The notes below the pieces were generated by a model. It had not been told where the DNA came from. It saw only the letters and a program-made list of their open reading frames with translations, and did not search any database. A stretch of 64,000 nt of DNA from Streptomyces qinzhouensis (GTDB lineage Bacteria; Actinomycetota; Actinomycetes; Streptomycetales; Streptomycetaceae): positions 496,001 through 560,000 of the forward strand of contig NZ_CP042266.1 of NCBI RefSeq assembly GCF_007856155.1. The letters run 5' to 3'. The translations under genes were made by a program, and so were the position numbers. Shown piece after piece: positions 35,710 through 44,863 of this stretch; position 1 is the first letter of the stretch, and the number at the start of each line of letters is the position of its first letter.

Positions 35710-36768
35710 ATGAGGGCTGCGCAGGGGGAGCGCGCGGGGGCCGCGGACGGGGTGGGTGCCGTCGTCCTGGGTGCCGCCGTCGGCTGGGCGCTGATCAGCG
35801 CGGCGGGCCGGGAGTCCGGGCCGGAGGGCGTACTGCTCGCGGTCGTGGCCGTCGCCGCGGGTTACGTCTGCGGCCGGATATCCGGGGCCCTGGTGCCGGT
35901 GGCGACCGCCACGGTCACTTCGCTCGCCGTGCTGGCGCTGGCCGTGGCCTCGCCGGAGGGTGTGCCCGGGGTGAACGCCCAGTCGCCCGTCGAGCCGGGC
36001 GATACCGGCGCGGCGGCCGCGCTGCTCGCGGTCAGCGCCGGAGCGGCCTGCTGTGCCGCGGCGGCGGCCCGGCGGCCCGGGGCGCGGGCGGCCCTGCGGG
36101 CACTGGCGCTCGCGGTGGTGGGGACGGCGGTCGTGCTGGGGTCGGCGGCGGGTGCCACGGCCTCGGCGGCGGTGGTGCTCTGTGCCGCGGCGGTGACCGC
36201 GGCCCGTCGGCGTACCGCGGCACTCGTGGGGTTCGCGCTGGTCGCCGCGGTGGTGGCGGGAGTGGCCTGGGCGATGGCGCAGGACGCGCTGCCGGCCGGC
36301 CCGGCCGACAGTCTCCGGGGACTGCTGACCGACAACCGGGTGGCGCTCTGGCGGGACGCGGTCGCCCTGGTCGAGGCGGAGCCCGTACGCGGGGTGGGCC
36401 CCGACCGGTTCGAGAATCTCAGCACCACCGCGCAGCAGACCCCGGGGTCCGACGGCAAACCGCATTCGGCCCTCTTCCAGCAGGCCGCCGAGCAGGGTGT
36501 GGTGGGTGCGGCGCTGCTGGCGGCGGCGTTCGGCTGGCTGCTGTACGGCCTGTGGCGTTCGCCGCGCCCGACGCCGGTGGTGCTCGGTGCGGCGGCGGCG
36601 CTGACGGCGCTCGCGGTACTGGCCGTGCTGGGGAACGCGCTGAGCTTCGCCCCGGTGACGGCGGGCGCGGGGCTGCTGGCGGGGCTGGCGACGGCGCGTG
36701 TCGTACCGCCCGGAGCCGGGGACCGGGCCGGCACCGGGGCCGGAGCCCCGGGCGCGGTGACCCGCTGA
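35710..36768 (+). CDS. O-antigen-ligase-like polytopic membrane protein
   Basis: The 352-residue protein is Ala-rich with about ten transmembrane helices. The stretch WRDAVALVEAEPVRGVGPDRFENL and, further on, KPHSALFQQAAEQGVVGAALLAAAFGWLLY are characteristic of the Wzy_C/O-antigen-ligase family, where a conserved His (here His in KPHSAL) lies on the outside face. The family ligates or polymerises surface glycans. The acceptor here is unknown, and no glycan cluster is adjacent. ATG at 35710 follows GGGGGG. It is divergent from lnt, with 137 bp between starts. Confidence 0.8.
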   Translation: MRAAQGERAGAADGVGAVVLGAAVGWALISAAGRESGPEGVLLAVVAVAAGYVCGRISGALVPVATATVTSLAVLALAVASPEGVPGVNAQSPVEPGDTGAAAALLAVSAGAACCAAAAARRPGARAALRALALAVVGTAVVLGSAAGATASAAVVLCAAAVTAARRRTAALVGFALVAAVVAGVAWAMAQDALPAGPADSLRGLLTDNRVALWRDAVALVEAEPVRGVGPDRFENLSTTAQQTPGSDGKPHSALFQQAAEQGVVGAALLAAAFGWLLYGLWRSPRPTPVVLGAAAALTALAVLAVLGNALSFAPVTAGAGLLAGLATARVVPPGAGDRAGTGAGAPGAVTR

Positions 36769-36787
36769 GGCGCGTTTCGCTCAGGGG

Positions 36788-37204
36788 TCAGGCCCCGGGA
36801 ACGGCTCCGGTCCGGCGGGTCCAAGAGGCGAGGGCGTTCGAGAGAAGGCCCGTCACGGCAAGACTCCCCAGCATGATCATGCCTACGCCGACCCCGAAGA
36901 GACCGCTGGAGTCGTCCGACCAGTCGTAGAAGGCGGCGCAGGTCAGCCCGGCGGTGACGCCGAACGCCGTCGCGTTGACGTACTGCCGGGACGCCGCCCA
37001 GTACACCGGGGCCAGCAGGGTCACGACGAGTCCGATGACCTGCCACGCCTCGTAGGGGCCGGTCACGGAGCCGTCGGGATGTACATCGCGCTGCTGGTCC
37101 CACCCCAGCCATGCGGCCCACAGCAGGGCCGCCGGCGCGGCCATCGCCAGGCCCGTCAGTACCTGGCGGGCGGGGGTCTTCTCGTCTCGCGGGGTGTTCT
37201 GCAT
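36788..37204 (-). CDS. Small four-helix membrane protein, unknown
   Basis: The 138-residue protein has about four transmembrane helices (around 16-34, 52-70, 76-95 and 100-125). Between the first two helices is a charged loop with DQQRDVHPDGSVTGPYEAWQ. No family is recognised. It is convergent with the O-antigen-ligase-like gene, 19 bp apart. Codon use is typical. Confidence 0.75.
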   Translation of the reverse strand: MQNTPRDEKTPARQVLTGLAMAAPAALLWAAWLGWDQQRDVHPDGSVTGPYEAWQVIGLVVTLLAPVYWAASRQYVNATAFGVTAGLTCAAFYDWSDDSSGLFGVGVGMIMLGSLAVTGLLSNALASWTRRTGAVPGA

Positions 37205-37439
37205 GGCTCCAGCCTCCCGGCCCGGCCGGGTGCGCGGGCAGGGCGCGGATACTCAGATTTCCCGGCCGGGTCTGAGTACGTTCCGGCCCGGACCGTGCCG
37301 CCGAGGGAGCGCGTGGAGGTACGTCCACGGGTGAACAGGCCCGGTGCCCGGTGGACGGCGGCCCCGGTGGCGGTCAGGCGCGCCCGCACCGGGCGGAACC
37401 GTGCCCGGGGGCGCCCGTCCCCGTACCCCGCCGGAGGCG

Positions 37440-38015
37440 TCACGCCGCGGCGGGAGTGCCCGGGTGCGGCGCCAGCCGGTCGCGGATGGCGCGGACCGCG
37501 GCCTCGGCGTCGTCGACGGTGACCGTGAACGTCCGGCCGTCACCGAGGGTCACCACGATGCCCTCGCCGCGGCGGACCACGATCGCCGTGCCCTTCTCGG
37601 GCCGCCAGCGGTAACCCCAGCCGCCCCACTGGCGGGGGGTGACCCGGGGATCGACCTCCGCCCGGACCACATGGGCGAGGAGGATGCGGCGGCGCGGCAG
37701 TCCGATATGGCCGCAGCGGATCTCGACGGCCTGGCTGTCGACCCTGACCGCGACATGGACGAAGGGGAGGGTGCCGTAGAGCATCAGCAGTCCGGCGGCG
37801 ACACAGCCGACGACGGACATGGACAGGGCGATCACGCCGGACGTCCAGTCGCCCATCACGGCCAGCTCGATGCCGAGCGCGAGACAGGCGGCGCCCGCGA
37901 CGGCGAGCAGCCACTGGACGCGGTTGGTGGCGCGGCCGGTCCAGACGGCGGGCTCGGCCGTGAGCCGGTCCACGGCTCCCGGCCGTTCGGGCGGGTCGGG
38001 GAAGTCGTCCCTCAT
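37440..38015 (-). CDS. Membrane protein with PH-like domain
   Basis: The 191-residue protein has two transmembrane helices (about 34-54 and 60-82) followed by a soluble beta-rich domain (about 86-175: VAVRVDSQAVEIRCGHIGLPRRRILL ... GTAIVVRRGEGIVVTLGDGRTFTVTVDD) that resembles bacterial PH domains. The last helix, AEAAVRAIRDRLAPH, would close such a domain. A TACCCT box lies six bases before the ATG at 38015, so the transcript may be leaderless. Function is unknown. Confidence 0.78.
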   Translation of the reverse strand: MRDDFPDPPERPGAVDRLTAEPAVWTGRATNRVQWLLAVAGAACLALGIELAVMGDWTSGVIALSMSVVGCVAAGLLMLYGTLPFVHVAVRVDSQAVEIRCGHIGLPRRRILLAHVVRAEVDPRVTPRQWGGWGYRWRPEKGTAIVVRRGEGIVVTLGDGRTFTVTVDDAEAAVRAIRDRLAPHPGTPAAA

Positions 38016-38110
38016 GCGAGCAGGGTAACCGGCACCGGGCTCGGCGGCAGGGGGTCCGGGGGAAGGGCCGCATCGGACCCCGCCGGCGCCGGACGGGGCC
38101 GATCCGCAGG

Positions 38111-38887
38111 TCAGCGCGTGGGGACGGCGGCGAACAGCAGGGTGGCCTCGGCATACTCCAGCGCCTCGGGCGGCAGCGTGTCGGCGGCCCGGCCGCTGAG
38201 CACGACGGTGGGCGGCCCGGCCGGCGCACCAACGGTCCCGTCCGTTGCTCCGATCCGGCGAAGCGCCTGTGCGGCGACCGCTTCGGCGGAGCCGTGCAGG
38301 GCGACGGGGCGGCCGATGGCGGCGCGGATACGGTCGGCGACCAGTTCGTAGTGGGTGCAGCCGAGGACGATGTCGGTGACATCGCCGGGGGTCAGCGCGG
38401 CGGCGGCGGCCACGGCCCGGCCGATGGCGGGGCCGTCGGCCCACTGGACCGCGTCGGCGAGCCCGGGGCAGGGCACTTCGGTGACGGCCGCGGTCCCCGC
38501 GAAATCGCGGATCAGACCGCGCTGGTAGGGGCTGCCGGTGGTGGCGGGGGTGGCCCAGATGGCGACGGAACCGCCGCCCGCGGCGGCGGGTTTGATCGCC
38601 GGGACGGTACCGATGACCGGGACCGCGGGCTCCAGTTCGGCGCGGATCGCGGGCAGGGCGTGCACGGAAGCGGTGTTGCAGGCCACGATCAGCGCCTGCG
38701 GGCCGTGGGCGAGGGCGGCCCGGGCGGTGGCGAGGGCGCGCCGGGCGACGTCCTCGGGAGTGCGGGGGCCCCAGGGCACCCCGTCGGGGTCGGAGGAGAG
38801 CACGAGCTCGGCGTCCGGTCGCTGCCTGCGTACGGCGGCGGCCGCCGCGAGCAGGCCGATTCCGGAGTCCATGAGCGCGATCTTCAC
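38111..38887 (-). CDS. Glutamate/aspartate racemase family protein (MurI-like)
   Basis: The 258-residue protein is a MurI-type racemase. Both catalytic Cys residues are present: Cys70 in VACNTAS and Cys176 in GCTHYE, with Asp7 in MDSGIG. MurI makes D-glutamate for peptidoglycan. Sequence details such as the SSDPDGVPWGPRTPEDV segment resemble MurI, but an extra paralogue or broad-specificity racemase is equally possible. GTG at 38887 begins directly at the first strand. It is divergent from the glycosyltransferase gene with 58 bp between starts. Confidence 0.82.
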   Translation of the reverse strand: MKIALMDSGIGLLAAAAAVRRQRPDAELVLSSDPDGVPWGPRTPEDVARRALATARAALAHGPQALIVACNTASVHALPAIRAELEPAVPVIGTVPAIKPAAAGGGSVAIWATPATTGSPYQRGLIRDFAGTAAVTEVPCPGLADAVQWADGPAIGRAVAAAAALTPGDVTDIVLGCTHYELVADRIRAAIGRPVALHGSAEAVAAQALRRIGATDGTVGAPAGPPTVVLSGRAADTLPPEALEYAEATLLFAAVPTR

Positions 38888-38945
38888 CCGGTCACCATAG
38901 TCGACGGGCCGTGCGGAGCCGGTGCGGTGCGGCAGACTGCGGCGC

Positions 38946-40127
38946 ATGAGCGTCCTCTCCGCGATCGCCGTGGTGTCCCTGCTCGCCTGGGGGTGGCTGC
39001 TGCTGGGTCAGGGGCAGTTCTTCCGTACGGACCAGCGGCTTCCGCCGCACCCGGAGCCGCGGGAGTGGCCGGATGTGGTGGTGGTCGTCCCGGCGCGGGA
39101 CGAGGCGGCGGTACTGCCGGTGAGTCTGCCGTCGCTGCTGGCCCAGGAGTATCCGGGGCGGGCGTCGGTCGTCCTGGTCGACGACGGCAGTACGGACGGT
39201 ACGGGCGCCCTGGCCCGGGCGCTGGCCGAGGAGCACGGCGGGCTGCCGCTCCTCGTACTCCGTCCGGGTGAACCGGAGCCCGGCTGGACGGGGAAGCTGT
39301 GGGCGCTGCGGCATGGCATCGCGCAGGCCCGCTCGGGGGCCGCCGATCCGGAGTATCTGCTGCTGACGGACGCGGATATCGCCCATGCCCCGGACAGTCT
39401 GCGGACCCTGGTGGCCGCGGCCCGGGCGAACGGTCTGGACCTGGTGTCCCAGATGGCGAGGCTGCGGGTCGCGAGCTTCTGGGAGCGGCTCGTCGTGCCC
39501 GCGTTCGTCTGGTTCTTCTGTCAGCTCTACCCCTTCCGAAGGGTCAACCGGCCCACGGCCCGCACGGCCGCGGCGGCGGGCGGCTGTGTCCTGCTGAGCA
39601 CGGCCGCGGTGGACCGGGCGGGGCTGCCGGACGCGGTGCGGCAGGCGGTGATCGACGATGTGTCGCTGGCGCGGGCGGTGAAGCGGTCGGGGGGCCGGAT
39701 CTGGCTGGGTCTCGCCGGGGGCGTGGTCAGCGTCAGACCGTATCCCCGGCTGGCGGATCTGTGGCGGATGGTGGCCCGGAGCGCGTACGCCCAACTGCTG
39801 TACAGCCCGCTGCTGCTGGCGGGCACGGTGTCGGGGCTGCTGCTGGTGTACGTGGTGCCGTCGGTGGCCCTGGCCGCGGGGATCCTCGGCGGCGATCCGC
39901 TCGCCGCGGCGGCGGGCGGCGCGGCGAAGGCGGTCATGATCGGTACCTATCTGCCGATGCTGCGGTACTACCGCTGTTCGCCGCTGCTCTCGCTGCTCCT
40001 TCCGCTGACCGCGCTGCTGTATCTCGGGATGACGGTGGACTCGGCGGTGCAGCACTACCGGGGCCGGGGCTCGGCCTGGAAGGGGCGGGTGTACGCCCGT
40101 CCCGGGGCCGCCCCCGACAGCGGCTGA
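38946..40127 (+). CDS. HpnB-like family 2 glycosyltransferase
   Basis: The 393-residue protein has an N-terminal membrane helix, a GT-A domain (VVVVPARDEA, VDDGSTDGTGALA, LLTDADIAHAPD), a GGRIWLGL segment, and three to four C-terminal helices. The motif series WTGKLWAL, YLLLTDADI, LVSQMARLR, CQLYPF and ARSAYAQLLYSPLLL is that of the hopene-associated glycosyltransferase HpnB, linked to hopanoid side-chain formation. No hopanoid genes are in the window, so the link is by family only. ATG at 38946 lies seven bases after CAGACT. Confidence 0.85.
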   Translation: MSVLSAIAVVSLLAWGWLLLGQGQFFRTDQRLPPHPEPREWPDVVVVVPARDEAAVLPVSLPSLLAQEYPGRASVVLVDDGSTDGTGALARALAEEHGGLPLLVLRPGEPEPGWTGKLWALRHGIAQARSGAADPEYLLLTDADIAHAPDSLRTLVAAARANGLDLVSQMARLRVASFWERLVVPAFVWFFCQLYPFRRVNRPTARTAAAAGGCVLLSTAAVDRAGLPDAVRQAVIDDVSLARAVKRSGGRIWLGLAGGVVSVRPYPRLADLWRMVARSAYAQLLYSPLLLAGTVSGLLLVYVVPSVALAAGILGGDPLAAAAGGAAKAVMIGTYLPMLRYYRCSPLLSLLLPLTALLYLGMTVDSAVQHYRGRGSAWKGRVYARPGAAPDSG

Positions 40128-40137
40128 GTGTCCCGGG

Positions 40138-41445
40138 TCATTTGCGGCCGGGGGTCCAGTTCATTCCCCAGCCGTAGGCCTGGTCGATGGTCCGCTGGGG
40201 GCTGACGCCGCGCCGCGGGACGAGGAAGTTCGCCTCGCGCCGGACGACGAGGTCCGATCCGGTGTTGGTGATCAGCGCGAGGGCGCAGACGGTCGAGGGG
40301 ACGGTGCACTCGCCGAGGGCGAACTCGATGGGCGCGCCGTGCTGCGGCCGGAGGGTGACGGTGGCGTCGAGGTCGGCGAAGCTGCGGGCGCCCTCGTAGA
40401 CCGTGACGAAGACGACGATGCGCCGGAAGTACTGCCGGTGGTCGAGGTTGACGGTGAGGTTCTCGCCGGAGGTGCCGCCGGTGCGGTCGTCGCCGTCGAG
40501 GTGGATCCACGGGGGCTGGTGGAGGGAGCCGAAGGCGTTGCCGAGCGCCTGGACGACTCCCTTGCTGCCGTCGACGAGTTCGTAGAGGGCGCACAGGTCG
40601 AGATCGAGATCGCCGTGGAGGGCCATGGCCCGGCCGAGTTTGGCTCCCCAGCCCTTGAACTGCTTGCGGACCTGCCAGCTCAGATTGACCTTCAGCATCC
40701 CGGAGGTGCCGCCCTGTTTGCTCAGGGAGACGGTGGGGGCCTCCTTGGTGAGGGTGACCTTGGTCAGTTGTACGGGCGCGGGGGCGGGCGCCGCGGATGC
40801 CGCGGGTGCGGGGGCCGGGGGTGCAGGTGCCGCGGGGGCGGGGGCGGGCCGAGGGGGCGGCGGTACCGGCGCGGGAGCCGCGGGCCGGCCGGCGGCCTGC
40901 GGCGCGGCGGGCGTGGAGCCGTCGACGGTGATACCGAAGTCGGTGGCCAGCCCCGCCAGGCCGGTGCTGTAGCCCTGCCCCACGGCCCGGAACTTCCATA
41001 CGCCCTGACGCCGGTACAGCTCCCCGACGAGGAGCGCGGTCTCGACGGTGGCGTCGGTGCTGTCGTAACGGGCGAGTTCGGCGCCGGAGCCGGTGTCGAG
41101 AATCCGGACGGAGAGGCCGGGGACCCGTCCGAAGGGCCCGCCGTCGGCGGCGGCCGCCAGCACGATCCGCCCGATACCCGGCTCGACCCGGTCGAGGTCG
41201 ACGGCCACCGTGCCGGTCGCCGTGCCCGGGCCGGTCCGCCTGCCCTCGTGACGTACCGCCCCCGACGTGTGCTCGGGCCGGCTGTGGAAGACGAAGTCCC
41301 GGTCGGAGCGGACCCGGTCCGAGCCGGTGTCGAGCAGCAGCGCCGAGACGTCGACTTCGGGCACCGAGGGGCCCGTACTCCAGGAGAGCTCGACCCGCAC
41401 GCGCCGCGCGGTCACCGGAGTGTTGGCACCTTTGATCATGGACAT
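40138..41445 (-). CDS. Double TerD-domain protein
   Basis: The 435-residue protein contains two TerD/stress-protein domains joined by a Pro/Ala-rich linker (about 170-225). Domain 1 (about 8-160) is degenerate. Domain 2 (about 230-430) has the calcium-binding hallmark LDGDDRTGG and [14 protein letters not shown], as in TerD/TerE. Such proteins are found in tellurite- and stress-linked Ter systems. ATG at 41445 follows GGGAG; ATGs at 41457 and 41439 are alternatives. It is convergent with the glycosyltransferase gene with 10 bp between stops, and divergent from the DUF6643 gene. Confidence 0.9.
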   Translation of the reverse strand: MSMIKGANTPVTARRVRVELSWSTGPSVPEVDVSALLLDTGSDRVRSDRDFVFHSRPEHTSGAVRHEGRRTGPGTATGTVAVDLDRVEPGIGRIVLAAAADGGPFGRVPGLSVRILDTGSGAELARYDSTDATVETALLVGELYRRQGVWKFRAVGQGYSTGLAGLATDFGITVDGSTPAAPQAAGRPAAPAPVPPPPRPAPAPAAPAPPAPAPAASAAPAPAPVQLTKVTLTKEAPTVSLSKQGGTSGMLKVNLSWQVRKQFKGWGAKLGRAMALHGDLDLDLCALYELVDGSKGVVQALGNAFGSLHQPPWIHLDGDDRTGGTSGENLTVNLDHRQYFRRIVVFVTVYEGARSFADLDATVTLRPQHGAPIEFALGECTVPSTVCALALITNTGSDLVVRREANFLVPRRGVSPQRTIDQAYGWGMNWTPGRK

Positions 41446-41687
41446 GGAGCTCCCCATCCGTGAGTTCGGGGTCCCGGACCGTACACCGGGCGCCAACTTA
41501 GTCTTCCCGCACCCATCCGGACCCGTCGGTAACCCGCCCTCAACTCGTCCTTTACAGGATCCTTGCGATGTCGCGCGACCGATTTTCCCGGGTTCGCTCA
41601 CATTGGCGCGCCACGGCCCGACGCGTCCCGCGAAAAACCCTCTTTCCGGACTCCCCAACCGACTATCGAGGCCTTAACTTAGGGGCC

Positions 41688-42158
41688 ATGACCTCCCCCC
41701 GCTCCTCCTACGGCGGCGGCTACTACTCCGCACCCTCTTTCGCCGACACCCCGATCTACGACTCCCTGGTCGCGGAGCGGGGCACGCCTCAGATCGCCCC
41801 GATCAGAGTGCCTTCCGCCTACGACACCGGCAGCGGCGGCTATCTGCCGGCGCTCCCGGCGGCGCTTCCGGCCCTTCCGGCGGGTCCCTCGGCGGGTCAG
41901 CCCGCCCCGGCGTACGGCTACGGCCAGCAGAGTCCGCAGCATCTCCAGCAGGCGGCGGCTCCTTATGTACCCCAGCAGCCGGTGCCCCCGCGGGGTTATC
42001 CGGGTCCGGGCGCACCCCAGCAGCACCGTCCCGTGCCGAGCGGTTACGAGGCGATGCGTCCGGCGCCGCCCCGGCCCGCTCCCCCGCAAGCGGGCGGCCC
42101 GGCGGGCTACCCCCAGTACCAGCAGCAGCGCCCGTATCCGGGTGGTCAGGGGTACTGA
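41688..42158 (+). CDS. DUF6643 Pro/Tyr/Gln-rich protein
   Basis: The 156-residue protein begins MTSPRSSYGGGYYSAPSF and, after SLVAERGTPQIAPIRVPSAYDT, becomes low complexity, rich in Pro, Gln, Tyr and Gly. This is the DUF6643 pattern of streptomycetes. It is probably intrinsically disordered and has no signal peptide or membrane segment. ATG at 41688 has AGGGG just upstream and also lies seven bases after TAACTT, so either a short-leader or leaderless start is possible. It is divergent from the TerD gene, separated by 242 bp. Confidence 0.8.
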   Translation: MTSPRSSYGGGYYSAPSFADTPIYDSLVAERGTPQIAPIRVPSAYDTGSGGYLPALPAALPALPAGPSAGQPAPAYGYGQQSPQHLQQAAAPYVPQQPVPPRGYPGPGAPQQHRPVPSGYEAMRPAPPRPAPPQAGGPAGYPQYQQQRPYPGGQGY

Positions 42159-42442
42159 CCTTCAGGACGCGTGCCGGGGTGCCGACGGCGGACGGCCGTG
42201 CCGGGGGGCGCCGCTCCGCCCCGGTGCCGGTGCCACCCGCGTTGCGGCGCGGTGCCGCCGTCCGGCCGTGATGCTCGTCTCTGCCCTCTCGACAAACACG
42301 CTGCTGGCCTGGTGATTCGTCAACCGCTGTCACCGGCGCACGCTACGGTGGGGCGACCCGCTCCGGCGGGTCCTGAATGCGCTGCGATTCCGGGGTCGCC
42401 GGGCGCGGTGCGCACACCACGAGGTGGGGGCAGAGCAGCACC

Positions 42443-44863
42443 ATGGCACAGGGCACGGTCCAGGTGACCCACACCGGCACGTCGCGCTGGCGGCGGCGCA
42501 CCGGCGAGTACGCGTCGCTCACGGCCGCTTTGGAGGCCGCGGGGGACGGTGATGTCCTGACCGTGGCGCCGGGCACGTACCGCGAGAATCTCGTGGTGGA
42601 GCGGGCCGTCACCCTGCGCGGGCCCGAGGGCTCGGTCGGTTCGGTGCGCATCGCGCCCGGTGACGGTGTGCCGTTGACCGTGCGGGCCTCGGCGACCGTA
42701 CGGGATCTCTATGTCGAGGGGCAGGATCCGACCGCGCCCGCGCTGCTGGTCGAGGACGGTACGCCGGAACTGGCTGACCTGCGGATCTCCACCCGCTCGG
42801 CGGCCGGTATAGAGGTGCGCGGCGGGGCCCGTCCCACGGTCCGCCGGGTCGCCGTCGACAATCCCGCCGGGGTCGGGATCGCCGTACTGGACGGCGGCGG
42901 TGGGGTGTTCGAGGAGTGCGAGATCGTCGCGGCGGGCCGGGCCGGTGTGTCCGTGCGGGACGGTGGGCGGCCCCGGCTGGAGCGCTGCCGGGTGCACCAC
43001 ACTTCGGACGCCGGGCTGAGCGTCACGGGTGAGGGCAGTGTGCTGGAGGCCGTCGACTGTGAGGTGTACGAGGTCAAGGGCGCGGGCGTGCAGGTGGCCG
43101 GCCGGGCGGCGGCGCATCTCGACGGCTCCCGGGTGCACCGCACTTCCGGTGACGGCGTCACGCTCGACACCGACGCCGTGCTGACGCTCTCCGACTGCGA
43201 TATCCACGACGTGCCCGAGAACGGCATCGATCTGCGGTCGCGTTCGGTGCTCACGCTCACCCGCTCCACGGTCCGCCGGTTCGGCCGCAACGGTCTCTCC
43301 GTCTGGGATCCGGGCACCCGGGTCGACGCGAACCAGTGCGAGATATACGACAGCACCGGCGACTATCCAGCGGTGTGGATCAGCGACGGTGCGACGGCGG
43401 TACTGGACTCCTGCCGGGTGCATGATGTACCGGACGCCCTGTTCGTCCTGGACCGCGGCTCCCGGGCGGACGTGGTGGACAGCGACCTCTCCCAGATCCG
43501 CAATACGGCGGTGTCCGTGAGCGACGGCGCGACGGCACAGCTCGACGACTGCCGGATCGCGCAGGCTTCCACCGGCGCCTGGTTCCGCGACCACGGCAGC
43601 GGCGGCACTCTCAGCAACTGCACGATCGACACGGCACAGACCGGGGTGATCGTCACCAAGGGCGCGGATCCGGTCATCGAGCGGTGCACGGTCACGGCGC
43701 CCGCCGAGGCCGGTTTCTATGTCTCCGCCGAAGGGCGTGGCACCTTCCGCGACTGCCGGGTCACCGGCAGCGGGGGTTACGGCTTCCATGTGATGGAGGG
43801 CTGTCGTACGGCCCTGAGCCGCTGCCGTACCGAGCGGTGCGCGCGCGGCGGCTACGACTTCGCGGATGCGGCGCTGCTGACCGTCGAGGACTGCACGGGC
43901 GACGAGTCGGGGGTACGGGCTCCCGCGATGGTGCCCGCCGCGCCCCCGGCACCGGCCGGTTCCGCACCGGCGGCGGTCCGCGCCCCGGGACCGCCGGCGA
44001 CCGTGCCCGCTCCGGCCGCGCCCCCGGCTCCCCCGGTTCCGGCGCCCACGGCCCGGGTCTCCGACGAGGTCCTCGGCGAACTCGACGCCCTGGTCGGTCT
44101 GGAGAGTGTGAAGCGGGAGGTCCGCTCGCTGATCAATATGATCGAGGTGGGCCGCCGCCGTCAGGAGGCCGGGCTCAAGGCGGCTTCCGTCCGCCGCCAT
44201 CTCGTCTTCACCGGCTCCCCGGGCACCGGCAAGACGACCGTGGCCCGGCTGTACGGCGAGATCCTCGCCGCCCTCGGCGTTCTGGAGCTCGGTCATCTCG
44301 TCGAGGTCTCCCGGGTGGATCTGGTCGGCGAGCACATCGGCTCGACCGCGATCCGCACCCAGGAGGCGTTCGAGCGGGCCCGCGGCGGAGTGCTCTTCAT
44401 CGACGAGGCGTACGCCCTCTCCCCCGAGGACTCCGGCCGGGACTTCGGCAAGGAGGCCATCGACACGCTGGTGAAGCTGATGGAGGACCAGCGGGACGCG
44501 GTGGTGGTGATCGTCGCCGGGTACACCGCCGAGATGGAGCGGTTCCTCGCGGTCAACCCCGGGGTGGCGTCCCGGTTCTCCCGGACCATCACCTTCCAGG
44601 ACTACGACGCGGAAGAGCTGCTGCGGATCGTGCGCCGGCAGGCCGACGAACACGAGTACCGGCTCGCGGACGGCACCGCCGATGCGCTCCTCACCTACTT
44701 CCGTGAATTGCCCAAGGGCCCGGCGTTCGGCAACGGCCGGACCGCCCGTCAGACCTTCGAGTCGATGGTCGAGCGGCACGCGGGCCGGGTCTCCGAACTC
44801 GCCGAGGCCGACACCGACGCCCTCACCCTGCTGTACCCGGACGATCTGCCCGAACCGGTGTGA
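42443..44863 (+). CDS. Beta-helix / AAA+ ATPase fusion (CbbX/EccA-like)
   Basis: The 806-residue protein joins a right-handed parallel beta-helix (about 20-500) to an AAA+ ATPase (about 540-800). The helix shows regular rungs of about 22-24 residues with repeated D..CRI/CRVH patterns. A Pro/Ala-rich linker (about 500-535) precedes the ATPase. The ATPase has Walker [12 protein letters not shown], Walker [12 protein letters not shown], and the arginine-finger region [11 protein letters not shown], which place it with CbbX/SpoVK/EccA-type ATPases. EccA proteins work in type VII secretion, but no esx or ecc gene is here. ATG at 42443 follows GGGGGCAGAG. The last 41 bp overlap the convergent hydrolase gene. 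Confidence 0.88.
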   Translation: MAQGTVQVTHTGTSRWRRRTGEYASLTAALEAAGDGDVLTVAPGTYRENLVVERAVTLRGPEGSVGSVRIAPGDGVPLTVRASATVRDLYVEGQDPTAPALLVEDGTPELADLRISTRSAAGIEVRGGARPTVRRVAVDNPAGVGIAVLDGGGGVFEECEIVAAGRAGVSVRDGGRPRLERCRVHHTSDAGLSVTGEGSVLEAVDCEVYEVKGAGVQVAGRAAAHLDGSRVHRTSGDGVTLDTDAVLTLSDCDIHDVPENGIDLRSRSVLTLTRSTVRRFGRNGLSVWDPGTRVDANQCEIYDSTGDYPAVWISDGATAVLDSCRVHDVPDALFVLDRGSRADVVDSDLSQIRNTAVSVSDGATAQLDDCRIAQASTGAWFRDHGSGGTLSNCTIDTAQTGVIVTKGADPVIERCTVTAPAEAGFYVSAEGRGTFRDCRVTGSGGYGFHVMEGCRTALSRCRTERCARGGYDFADAALLTVEDCTGDESGVRAPAMVPAAPPAPAGSAPAAVRAPGPPATVPAPAAPPAPPVPAPTARVSDEVLGELDALVGLESVKREVRSLINMIEVGRRRQEAGLKAASVRRHLVFTGSPGTGKTTVARLYGEILAALGVLELGHLVEVSRVDLVGEHIGSTAIRTQEAFERARGGVLFIDEAYALSPEDSGRDFGKEAIDTLVKLMEDQRDAVVVIVAGYTAEMERFLAVNPGVASRFSRTITFQDYDAEELLRIVRRQADEHEYRLADGTADALLTYFRELPKGPAFGNGRTARQTFESMVERHAGRVSELAEADTDALTLLYPDDLPEPV

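Noticed and set aside
42443..44863. Evidence for a type VII secretion locus through the EccA-like ATPase
   Set aside because: No WXG100, EccB, EccC, EccD or mycosin gene is present in the window; the ATPase is fused to a beta-helix, so only the family resemblance is stated.
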